A DNA stretch of 63,061 nt, from assembly GCA_934654795.1 (NCBI GenBank), contig CAKUGT010000009.1, positions 1-63,061 of the forward strand, given 5' to 3'. Position 1 is the stretch's first letter, and the number at the start of each line of letters is the position of its first letter. Origin of the DNA: an uncultured Collinsella sp. Its GTDB lineage: Bacteria; Actinomycetota; Coriobacteriia; Coriobacteriales; Coriobacteriaceae. Position numbers and translations under genes: made by a program. Positions 52,942 through 60,344 of the stretch are shown here, piece by piece. The notes under the pieces were generated by a model. That model saw only the letters and a program-made list of their open reading frames with translations, was not told the origin of the DNA and searched no databases.

Positions 52942-54399
52942 ATGAGCGATAGCCAGAACATTTCCGATGAGGTGCGCGCCCGTCTGCGCGCCATCCCTTC
53001 TGTCAACGAGCTGCTCACCGAGTGGCCGGTGGTGAAGGCAGCGGGGGAGACGTGCGACGCGGTGGTCCATGCCGCCGTCACGGCCGAGCTCGACGAGGAA
53101 CGCGCCGCCATCCGCGCCGGCGCCGCCCCGCGCTCCAAGCGCGAGCTGGCATCGGCCATCGAATTCCGTGCGCATCGCTCTGCGCTGCTGAGCCTGCGCC
53201 CGGCGGTTAATGCCACGGGTGTGGTCATCCATACCAACCTGGGTCGTGCCCCGCTCGCGGAGTCGGCCGCCAAGGCCGTGGCCGAGGTCGCGCGCGGCTA
53301 CAGCACGCTCGAGTACAGCGTCGACACCTGCTCGCGCGGGTCGCGCAAGGAGCACGCCGCGCAGCTGATCCGATCGCTTACCGGTGCCGAGGACGCGCTC
53401 GTCGTCAATAACAATGCCGCCGCGGTACTGCTGGTGCTGGCCACCCATGCCGCGGGTAAAGAGGTCATCGTGAGCCGCGGCGAGCTCGTCGAGATTGGCG
53501 GCAGTTTCCGCATCCCCGATGTCATGGCGGCCTCGGGCGCCCGGCTCGTCGAGGTTGGTGCCACCAATCGCACACACCTGGCCGATTACGAGCGTGCCAT
53601 TACGCCCGACACGGCCATGATTCTCAAGGTTCATCCTTCCAACTACCGCATCGAGGGCTTTCATGAGGAAGTGAGCTCCAAGGAGCTTGCCGCGCTGGCT
53701 CACAAGCATGGCCTGCTGTTCTACGAGGACCAGGGCTCGGGCGCGCTGCTGCCCGACGACATTCTGGTCCGCGGCGGCGAAGAGACCACGCCGACTTCGG
53801 TTGCTGCCGGGCTCGATATCGTGTCGTGCTCGGGCGACAAGCTGCTCGGTGCCGCGCAGGCGGGCATCATCATGGGCCGTTGCGACCTGATCCAGGCCTG
53901 CGGGTCGCATCCTCTTATGCGCGCCCTGCGCCCGGGCAAGCTCGCGTTGACGGCGCTCGAGGCTACGCTGCGCATCTACACGGACGGCGCCGACGTGGCC
54001 CATCGCGACATTCCGGTGCTCAGCATGCTCACGCTTCCGCAGGCTCATCTGGAGCGTCGTGCACGCAAGTTGCGCGACCTTATGGCTGCGGGGCTCGACA
54101 AGGCTGGCTACCCGTGTGCCGTTGAGCTGGAGATTGTCGAGGAGTCGTCGACCCCCGGCGGCGGTTCGCTACCTACGGTCGAGCTGCCGACGATGTGCGT
54201 TGCCGTGCGTCTTGTTGACGAGCGCTTGACGGTCGACGCGCTCAAGCGCTCGCTTGTCCAAGACTTTGACACGCCGGTCGTCACGCGGACCTCGCACGAT
54301 CGCATTTTGTTTGACGTCCGTACGCTCGTGGGCGAACGCGATATCGAGACGGCGGCGTCGACGCTCGTCGCATGCGTTGAGAAGGCGATTGCTCGATGA
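52942..54399 (+). CDS. selA: L-seryl-tRNA(Sec) selenium transferase SelA
   Basis: This is a 485-residue PLP enzyme that converts seryl-tRNA-Sec to selenocysteinyl-tRNA-Sec using selenophosphate from SelD. Diagnostic segments are NATGVVIHTNLGRAPL, NNNAAAVLLVLATHAAGKEVIVSRGELVEIGGSFRIPDVM, EDQGSGALLP and the PLP lysine in SCSGDKLLGAAQAG (Lys300). The N-terminal domain (SVNELLTEW) that binds tRNA-Sec is present. ATG 52942 follows GAAAGG. The last 4 nt overlap the selB start (ATGA). Confidence 0.96.
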   Translation: MSDSQNISDEVRARLRAIPSVNELLTEWPVVKAAGETCDAVVHAAVTAELDEERAAIRAGAAPRSKRELASAIEFRAHRSALLSLRPAVNATGVVIHTNLGRAPLAESAAKAVAEVARGYSTLEYSVDTCSRGSRKEHAAQLIRSLTGAEDALVVNNNAAAVLLVLATHAAGKEVIVSRGELVEIGGSFRIPDVMAASGARLVEVGATNRTHLADYERAITPDTAMILKVHPSNYRIEGFHEEVSSKELAALAHKHGLLFYEDQGSGALLPDDILVRGGEETTPTSVAAGLDIVSCSGDKLLGAAQAGIIMGRCDLIQACGSHPLMRALRPGKLALTALEATLRIYTDGADVAHRDIPVLSMLTLPQAHLERRARKLRDLMAAGLDKAGYPCAVELEIVEESSTPGGGSLPTVELPTMCVAVRLVDERLTVDALKRSLVQDFDTPVVTRTSHDRILFDVRTLVGERDIETAASTLVACVEKAIAR

Positions 54400-56363
54400 G
54401 TGAGGTTCAGGCGCTGGTGGAGTGTCCCGTTATCGTTGGCACGGCGGGCCACGTTGACCACGGTAAGTCCGCACTGATCGAGGCGCTGACCGGTAAGAAT
54501 CCCGACCGCTTGGAGGTCGAGCGTCGCCGCGGCATGACCGTGGAGCTCGGCTTTGGCGAGCTGGCCCTGCCGAGCGGCAAGATCGTGGGCTTGGTCGATG
54601 TGCCAGGCCATGCGCACTACCTGCGCGCCATGGTGCAGGGCGCGACGGGTATCGACGTGGCTGTGCTGGTGGTGTCAGCCGTCGAGGGCGTGATGCCGCA
54701 GACGCGCGAGCACGTGCATGTGCTGGAGCTGTTGGGCGTTTCGCACATGGTAGTCGCGCTGACGATGTGTGACCTGGCCGATGCCGAGATGACCGAGCTT
54801 GCCGAGCTCGATGTTGATGACTATTTGTCGGGCACCGTGTTTGCGGGCGCGCCGATTGTTTCTGTATCGTCCAAGACGGGCGTGGGGATTGATACGCTGC
54901 TGGCCGCGCTTGATGAGTGCGTAGATGCCTGCTGGGATGTTTGCCGCGACCGTGCCGAGCGCACCGACGCCGCTCCGCGCTTGCCCATCGACCGCTGCTT
55001 TACGATCAAGGGCGCCGGTACCGTCGTGACGGGAACGCTGCACGATGCGCCTGTTGGGGTGGGCGATGAACTGATGGCCTTGCCGTCGCGTACGGTCTGC
55101 CGCGTGCGCGGAATTCAGGTGCATGGCGACACGCAGCGGGCGCTGCCCGGTCAGCGCGTGGCGCTCAACTTGGTGGGCGACGGCGTCGCAGCGCTCGATC
55201 GCGGCGAGATGCTCGGTGTGGAGGGCCGCTTTGGCCAGACGCTGCGCTTTATGATGACGTTTACGTATTTGGGCCGCGAGGGCGCCAAGCCGCGCGTGCT
55301 CGAGTCGGGCTCACGCGTGCACGTGATGGCGGGTACGGCGGAGGTCGTCGGCCGCATCATGCTCATGGAGGGCGAGGCGCCCATGGCGGTGGGCGAGACA
55401 CGTACCGTTCAGGTGCGCTTGGAGGACCCGCTGCCGCTGCGCTCCGGTGATCATGCCGTGGTGCTGTCGTATTCGCCGGTGATGCTCATTGGCGGCGGGC
55501 GCGTGCTGTTGTCGCGCTGCCGTCGCTCGCGCGAGCTTTCCGACGGGGAGCGTGCGCTGTATGCGGCGCTCGAAGCCGGGGATGTTGCTGGTTCGGTCGA
55601 TGCGTGGTTGGCGCTGCAGGCGCTGCCGGTTACGGCCGCGGATCTTGCTGCGGCACTGGATCTTGTTGCCGGCGATGTTGATGCTGCGCTGCGTGCGCTG
55701 GTGGACCAGGGTGCGGTGCGCGAGCTTGCCGCGGGCGACGTGGTGCTATATACGAGCGCTGCTGGGCTCGACGCTGCGATGGGCACGCTCGCTTCAACTC
55801 TGTCCGCCATGCATGCGGCGGCTCCCAAGGAGACGGGTTTTACGCCCGGCGCCGTCGCACATGCCGCCTGGCCCGGCGCTGGTGAAGATGTCGCCGCGGC
55901 GCTCATTGCTGAGGGCTGCACGCGTGGCGTGTGCGCTGCCGAGGGTGCCGAGGTGTTTGACCCGCATTCCGCCGCTGCTGCGGCGCGCGTGGTGCGCGAG
56001 GCCTGCGAGCGCATCGTCGCCCTGCTGGATGAGTCCGGCCTCGATGCGCCGACGTTGCCTGAGGTGGGCGAGCAGCTGCAGCTCGATCGCGACACTATGA
56101 CACGTGCTCTGCGTGAGCTATCGCTCAACCGCTCCATCGTAAAGGTCGAGCGCGACGTGGCCCTGTCCGCCGCCGCCGAGGTCCACGCGCGCGAGCTCGT
56201 CGCCGCGGCCATTACCGACGCCGGCGGCGCTGCCACCACAAGCGTCCTGCGTGAGGCCCTAGGCGTGTCGCGCAAACGAGCCATCAGCATCCTGGAGCAC
56301 CTAGACGCCGTGCGCTTCACAGCACTAGACAAGGAGGCCGGCGGCCTGAGGTCCCTACGCTAG
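54396..56363 (+). CDS. selB: Selenocysteine-specific elongation factor SelB
   Basis: This is a 655-residue GTPase that brings Sec-tRNA to UGA codons marked by a SECIS. GTPase motifs: GHVDHGKS (residues 18-25), RRGMTVELGF, DVPGHAHYLRAM and ALTMCDLAD. In the last one the usual N/TKxD lysine is a methionine. EF-Tu-like domains 2-3 follow, then C-terminal winged-helix repeats ending in VSRKRAISILEHLDAVRFTALDKEAGGLRSL, which bind the SECIS. selC lies 36 nt downstream. Substrates in the window are fdhF and selD. Confidence 0.95.
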   Translation: MSEVQALVECPVIVGTAGHVDHGKSALIEALTGKNPDRLEVERRRGMTVELGFGELALPSGKIVGLVDVPGHAHYLRAMVQGATGIDVAVLVVSAVEGVMPQTREHVHVLELLGVSHMVVALTMCDLADAEMTELAELDVDDYLSGTVFAGAPIVSVSSKTGVGIDTLLAALDECVDACWDVCRDRAERTDAAPRLPIDRCFTIKGAGTVVTGTLHDAPVGVGDELMALPSRTVCRVRGIQVHGDTQRALPGQRVALNLVGDGVAALDRGEMLGVEGRFGQTLRFMMTFTYLGREGAKPRVLESGSRVHVMAGTAEVVGRIMLMEGEAPMAVGETRTVQVRLEDPLPLRSGDHAVVLSYSPVMLIGGGRVLLSRCRRSRELSDGERALYAALEAGDVAGSVDAWLALQALPVTAADLAAALDLVAGDVDAALRALVDQGAVRELAAGDVVLYTSAAGLDAAMGTLASTLSAMHAAAPKETGFTPGAVAHAAWPGAGEDVAAALIAEGCTRGVCAAEGAEVFDPHSAAAAARVVREACERIVALLDESGLDAPTLPEVGEQLQLDRDTMTRALRELSLNRSIVKVERDVALSAAAEVHARELVAAAITDAGGAATTSVLREALGVSRKRAISILEHLDAVRFTALDKEAGGLRSLR

Positions 56364-56378
56364 ATTGACTGCTCGGTT

Positions 56379-56387
56379 TGGTAAAAT
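56379..56387 (+). promoter_or_regulatory. Possible extended -10 promoter of selC
   Basis: TG-G-TAAAAT (56379-56387) lies 12 nt before the tRNA 5' end. A TTGACT occurs at 56365 but only 11 bp away, so an extended -10 promoter is more plausible. Confidence 0.45.
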
Positions 56388-56399
56388 ACCGCCGCACTT

Positions 56400-56496
56400 G
56401 GGAACGGATGGGCTCCGGTGGGCTCCGCGGTCCTCAAAACCGTTGCGAGGCGTGCAAAACGTCTTGGATGTGTTCGATTCACATACGTTCCCGCCA
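56400..56496 (+). tRNA. selC: tRNA-Sec (anticodon TCA)
   Basis: A 97-nt tRNA with Sec-specific architecture. Acceptor GGGAACG pairs with CGTTCCC before encoded GCCA; the eighth pair would be G-A. The D stem has 6 bp, GGGCTC/GGGCTC with wobbles, and a 4-nt loop. The anticodon stem GCGGT/ACCGT closes the loop CCTCAAA. The long variable arm is GAGGCGT/ACGTCTT (7 bp with wobbles). The T arm is ATGTG-TTCGATT-CACAT. The base before the anticodon (position 33) reads C, not the near-universal U. It sits directly after selB. Confidence 0.92.
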
Positions 56497-56504
56497 TACG
56501 CTAC

Positions 56505-56559
56505 CAGCGCTTTTGTGCTCGCGGTCTTGCTGCGTGCCGCAAAGGCGCTGTTTTGTTTT
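56505..56559 (+). terminator. Terminator of selC
   Basis: CAGCGCTTTTG (56505-56515) pairs with CAAAGGCGCTG (56540-56550) with one wobble, followed by TTTTGTTTT. Confidence 0.7.
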
Positions 56560-56650
56560 AGTACGGGGTCGTCGTGTCGCCTGCTTGGTCGGCGATGGTG
56601 CTTGGCTTCGTGAACGGGTTTTGAGCATGTCGATGGGGGTGTTTTGCCGT

Positions 56651-57283
56651 ATGACTACCGTAAGACGCGCCGATCTTTCTTGTGTCGTCCAGGCGGGCGG
56701 GCTGTCCTCGCGCATGGGCTGCGATAAGGCGCGCATGGCGTTTTGCGGCGAGCCGCTCATCGAGCGCGTGCTTAGCCGACTGGCGCCAGTTGCCGGCGAG
56801 TTAGTCGTGACCACTTCGCGTCCCAGCGAGCTTGCCTACCTTGAGGAGCACACGTTTGGCGGCCTGGTGCCACGGGTGGTGGCGGACCTTGAAGGGTCGG
56901 CGGGCGCCATGCGCGGCATCGCGAGCTCGTTGGCTGCGGCTCGGCTGCCTCTCGTGGCGATCGTTGCCTGCGATATGCCGTTTGTCTCGCCGGAACTCAT
57001 CGGCGCGCTTGCCGATCGTGTTGAGGCCGAGGCGCTCGATGTATGCGTGCCGCGCGAGGAGCGGGGGATTGAGCCGCTTTGCGCTGTCTGGCGCCGTGAC
57101 GCGTGCGCGCCGGTTGCCCAAGAGCTGCTCGCCTACGACCGCCAACGCATTCGCTGCCTGATCAATCGCGTTCAGGTCGGTTATATGGATGAGCCGCAGA
57201 TCATTAAGGCCGCGGGCTCGACGATCTGCTTCGAAAACGTCAATACGCCCGAGGAGTTTGCGGCGGCCGAGCTGCTCGCCTAG
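56651..57283 (+). CDS. mobA: Molybdenum cofactor guanylyltransferase MobA-like
   Basis: This is a 210-residue nucleotidyltransferase that attaches GMP to Mo-molybdopterin, forming the MGD cofactor required by FdhF-type enzymes. The N-terminal loop CVVQAGGLSSRMGCDKARMAFCGEPLIERVL is the family signature. The metal site is in VAIVACDMPFVSPELI, with EPLCAVWRRDACA after it and FENVNTPEEFAAAE at the end. ATG 56651 is chosen with GGGGGTG upstream. ATG 56633 and 56627 are in frame and possible. It is 12-15 nt upstream of the DUF3343 gene. Confidence 0.87.
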   Translation: MTTVRRADLSCVVQAGGLSSRMGCDKARMAFCGEPLIERVLSRLAPVAGELVVTTSRPSELAYLEEHTFGGLVPRVVADLEGSAGAMRGIASSLAAARLPLVAIVACDMPFVSPELIGALADRVEAEALDVCVPREERGIEPLCAVWRRDACAPVAQELLAYDRQRIRCLINRVQVGYMDEPQIIKAAGSTICFENVNTPEEFAAAELLA

Positions 57284-57298
57284 ACAATGGGAGATGCC

Positions 57299-57694
57299 AT
57301 GTCTCACGATATCTGCCCCGACACGGGGGAACCTTGTACTTGCGACGGCTCTGAGCCCTGCACCTGCGGCTGTGGCGGCTGCGGACATACGGCCGAGGAA
57401 GAGGCTGCGGCGGCAGCGTACCGCGAGTCGCATCGCGATGCCCCGTCCGGTGATTCCCTCGACCATGAACGCAAGATCATCGTGTCGTTCGACAGCACCT
57501 TCGATGTGATGGAATGCGAACAGCTGTGTCTTGCCGCCGGTGTGCCCGGGCGCATCATGCCGCTGCCCGGCTCCATTACCGCCGGCTGCGGGCTGTGCTG
57601 GGCCATGCCGTTCTCGGGCGATGCGCTCGCCGCATTCCGTGCCGCCACCGAAGGCCGCATAACTCCCGCCGACTACCATCAGCTCGTCCTTTAA
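57299..57694 (+). CDS. Second DUF3343 protein with Cys-rich N terminus
   Basis: This is a 131-residue protein. The C-terminal half matches DUF3343 (IIVSFDSTFDVMECEQLCLAAGVPGRIMPLPGSITAGCGLCWAM), parallel to the gene at 17192. The N-terminal 40 residues are dense in cysteine (CPDTGEPCTCDGSEPCTCGC then GGCGH), suggesting metal or chalcogen binding. ATG 57299 is preferred because GGGAG precedes it; ATG 57287 is in frame. Co-location with mobA suggests a link between selenium/sulfur handling and the molybdenum cofactor, which is inference. Confidence 0.75.
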   Translation: MSHDICPDTGEPCTCDGSEPCTCGCGGCGHTAEEEAAAAAYRESHRDAPSGDSLDHERKIIVSFDSTFDVMECEQLCLAAGVPGRIMPLPGSITAGCGLCWAMPFSGDALAAFRAATEGRITPADYHQLVL

Positions 57695-57951
57695 CCACCA
57701 ACACCGCCACATTGGGGACAGGCACCTTTGTGGTGGTTTGGAACACGTGGACGAAACAGGTTTGAAACACGGGTTTTGCACGTCAGGCACTCAAAAACGC
57801 TTCTACCTGCATCGTAATCAAAACGAAACATCTGCTCGTCGGCTTATGCGAAACTTTGTTGCAACAGTGCGATATTATCCATACTCGATAAAGCTCGCGG
57901 CGTATGGGTCGCCGCGAACGACACCTTTCTTTTCCATCAATTGGAGGAAGT
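57695..57951 (+). other. Leader region of gdhA
   Basis: No gene is visible here. A hairpin-like CCGCCACA...TGTGGTGG with an internal TTGGGGACAGG (57704-57737) lies after the DUF3343 gene and could terminate it. An AT-richer stretch near 57870 holds TATTAT, a possible -10 for gdhA. TTGGAGGAAG at 57941-57950 is the gdhA ribosome site. Confidence 0.4.
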
Positions 57952-59307
57952 ATGAGCTACACGCAGAAAGTTCTCGACGAGCTCAAGGCCCGCTATCCCG
58001 AGCAGCCTGAGTTCATCCAGGCCGCGACCGAGATCCTCGGCACCATCCAGCCGGCGCTCGACGCCCATCCCGAGTACGAGGAGGCCGCCCTGCTGGAGCG
58101 CCTCGTCGAGCCCGAGCGCATCGTTATGTTCCGTGTCCCCTGGGTCGATGACCAGGGCAAGGTTCAGGTCAACCGCGGTTACCGCGTCGAGTTCAACTCT
58201 GCCATTGGACCCTACAAGGGCGGCCTGCGCTTTAACCCGACGGTCACCCTGGGTATGCTCAAGTTCCTGGGCTTGGAGCAGATCCTCAAGAACAGCCTGA
58301 CCACCCTTCCCATGGGCGGCGGCAAGGGCGGCTCCGACTTTGACCCCAAGGGCAAGTCCAACAACGAGATCATGCACTTCTGCCAGTCCTTCATGACCGA
58401 GCTCTACCGCCACATCGGCCCTAACACCGACGTTCCCGCCGGCGACCTGGGCGTTGGCGGCCGCGAGGTTGCCTACATGTTCGGTCAGTACAAGCGCCTG
58501 ACCAACGAGTGGACCGGCGTCCTCACCGGCAAGGGCCTCTCCTTTGGCGGTTCGCTCGCCCGTACCGAGGCCACCGGCTACGGCCTGGTCTACTTTGTGG
58601 ACGAGTACCTCAAGAGCCGCGGCGATTCCTTCGAGGGCAAGAACGTCGTCGTTCACGGCTCCGGTAACGTCGCCATCTACGCCGTCCAGAAGGTCGCCCA
58701 GCTCGGTGGCAAGGTGCTGGCCTGCTCCGACACCCACGGCTGGGTCGAGGATCCCGACGGCATCGACTACACCGTGCTCGAGCATGTCTACAACCAGAAG
58801 CGCTCCGGCCACGACAAGGGCGTCACGCTTGCCATGTACGTCGACGAGAAGCCCAATGCCACCTGGCACGAGGGCGACGGCCGCGGCGTGTGGCAGCTTC
58901 CCTGCGACATCGCGCTGCCCTGCGCTCGCGAGAACACGCTGCTGCTCGAGGACGCCCAGGCGCTCGTCGCCAACGGCTGCAAGGTGGTCGGCGAGGGCGC
59001 GAACATGCCCACGACCATCGAGGCCACGACCTACTTCCAGGAGAATGGCGTCGCCTTTATGCCCGGTAAGGCTGCTAACGCCGGCGGCGTGCTCGTGTCC
59101 GGCCTGGAGATGAGCCAGAACGCCGAGCACCTGTCCTGGACCTTCGAGGAGGTCGACGGCAAGCTCGAGCAGCTCATGCGCGGCATGTTCCACAACGTGG
59201 ACGACACCGCCAAGGAGTACGGCGAGGAGGGCAACTTCGTCATGGGCGCCAACATCGCCGGCTTCCTGAAGGTCGCCGACGCCATGCTCGCCCAGGGCGT
59301 CTGCTAA
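57952..59307 (+). CDS. gdhA: Glutamate dehydrogenase, hexameric class
   Basis: This is a 451-residue enzyme that interconverts 2-oxoglutarate plus ammonia and glutamate. Substrate segments are GPYKGGLRFNPTV and the catalytic-lysine motif LPMGGGKGGSDFDPKGKS; ADLGVGGREV-like DLGVGGREVAYMFGQYKRL follows. The nucleotide-binding domain has VVVHGSGNVAIYAVQK. Length and the N-terminal helix fit the NADP-type hexameric family. Coenzyme preference cannot be fixed by eye. ATG 57952 follows GGAGGAAG. A terminator follows. Confidence 0.94.
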   Translation: MSYTQKVLDELKARYPEQPEFIQAATEILGTIQPALDAHPEYEEAALLERLVEPERIVMFRVPWVDDQGKVQVNRGYRVEFNSAIGPYKGGLRFNPTVTLGMLKFLGLEQILKNSLTTLPMGGGKGGSDFDPKGKSNNEIMHFCQSFMTELYRHIGPNTDVPAGDLGVGGREVAYMFGQYKRLTNEWTGVLTGKGLSFGGSLARTEATGYGLVYFVDEYLKSRGDSFEGKNVVVHGSGNVAIYAVQKVAQLGGKVLACSDTHGWVEDPDGIDYTVLEHVYNQKRSGHDKGVTLAMYVDEKPNATWHEGDGRGVWQLPCDIALPCARENTLLLEDAQALVANGCKVVGEGANMPTTIEATTYFQENGVAFMPGKAANAGGVLVSGLEMSQNAEHLSWTFEEVDGKLEQLMRGMFHNVDDTAKEYGEEGNFVMGANIAGFLKVADAMLAQGVC

Positions 59308-59333
59308 ATCTTCGCTCGACATAGCATTTGATA

Positions 59334-59366
59334 AGGCTCCCAGCTATCGCGGCTGGGAGCCTTTTT
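59334..59366 (+). terminator. Terminator of gdhA
   Basis: AGGCTCCCAGC (59334-59344) pairs with GCTGGGAGCCT (59352-59362), followed by T-run. Confidence 0.9.
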
Positions 59367-59429
59367 CTGTGGCGGCGAGGGTCGTGCCCCCTCGTTTGGT
59401 ACACTTAGAGGTACTGGACAAGTGAAGAG

Positions 59430-60344
59430 ATGGGGGAGAACGTGCTCAAGTTCGGTACCTACGTCCGTGTTGGAAACGCGGCCGAAGCCTATGAGCTCTT
59501 GCAGAAGAACCGCAACAACAAGATTGTGGGCGGCGGCATCTGGATGCGCCTGGGTTCGCGTCGTGTGGCGACGGCGATTGACCTTTCGGCCTGCGGACTC
59601 GATCAGATCGAGGAGACCGAGACCGAGTTTCGCATCGGTGCCATGTGCACCCTGCGCCAGCTCGAGCGCCATGCCGAGCTCAACGCGCTTGTCAACAATG
59701 TCTTTGAGTTCGCCGTTCACGATATTGTGGGCGTGCAGCTGCGCAATACCGCCACGGTGGGCGGCAGCATCTACGGCCGCTTTGGCTTCTCGGACGTGCT
59801 CTCGGCTTTCCTGGCGCTCGATTCCTATGTTGAGCTGACGGGCGCCGGCCGCGTGCCGCTCGCTGAGTTCGTGCGTATGGGCTACGTGCGCGACGTGATT
59901 GAGCACGTCGTGGTCGTTAAGCACGACTATCGCGCGAGCTACGAGGCCGTGCGTAAGGCTGCGACCGACTTCCCCTCGCTCAACGTCACTGCCGCCTGGT
60001 GGGATAACTCCTGGCACGTTACCGTGGGCGCCCGCCCGCTGCGCGCGACCTTGCTGCAGGGCGAGGCGTGTGGTCTCACCAACGAGCAGCCTTCCGAGGA
60101 CGAGCTGCGCGCCCTGGCTGCGTCCGTGCGCGCGCTGAGCTACGGCACCAACCTGTGGGGCTCGGCCGACTACCGCCGCCGCATCTCGGCCCCGCTCGCT
60201 GTCCAGGCCGTGCGCCGCGCCGCCGGCATCGAGCTTTCGGCCGCGCTTGCCCGCGAGCTCGAGACCGTGCAAGTGCCTAAGTTTGCCACGGACGAGTATT
60301 CCTGCCGCCGCGTGCCCGGCGTCGATTCTAGCGAGGTGCGCTAA
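59430..60344 (+). CDS. FAD-binding subunit of a xanthine-dehydrogenase-type molybdenum hydroxylase
   Basis: This is a 304-residue protein of the CoxM/XdhB FAD-binding family. NNKIVGGGIWMRLGSR near the N terminus is where the family binds FAD pyrophosphate, and VQLRNTATVGGSIYGRFGFSDVL is the second FAD contact. The C-terminal DYRRRISAPLAVQAVRRA belongs to the CO-dehydrogenase flavoprotein C domain. The start is uncertain: ATG 59430 has no spaced ribosome site, and GTG 59442 has GGGGGAG very close. Its stop overlaps the ATG of the molybdenum subunit (TAATG), so they are translated together. Confidence 0.87.
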   Translation: MGENVLKFGTYVRVGNAAEAYELLQKNRNNKIVGGGIWMRLGSRRVATAIDLSACGLDQIEETETEFRIGAMCTLRQLERHAELNALVNNVFEFAVHDIVGVQLRNTATVGGSIYGRFGFSDVLSAFLALDSYVELTGAGRVPLAEFVRMGYVRDVIEHVVVVKHDYRASYEAVRKAATDFPSLNVTAAWWDNSWHVTVGARPLRATLLQGEACGLTNEQPSEDELRALAASVRALSYGTNLWGSADYRRRISAPLAVQAVRRAAGIELSAALARELETVQVPKFATDEYSCRRVPGVDSSEVR

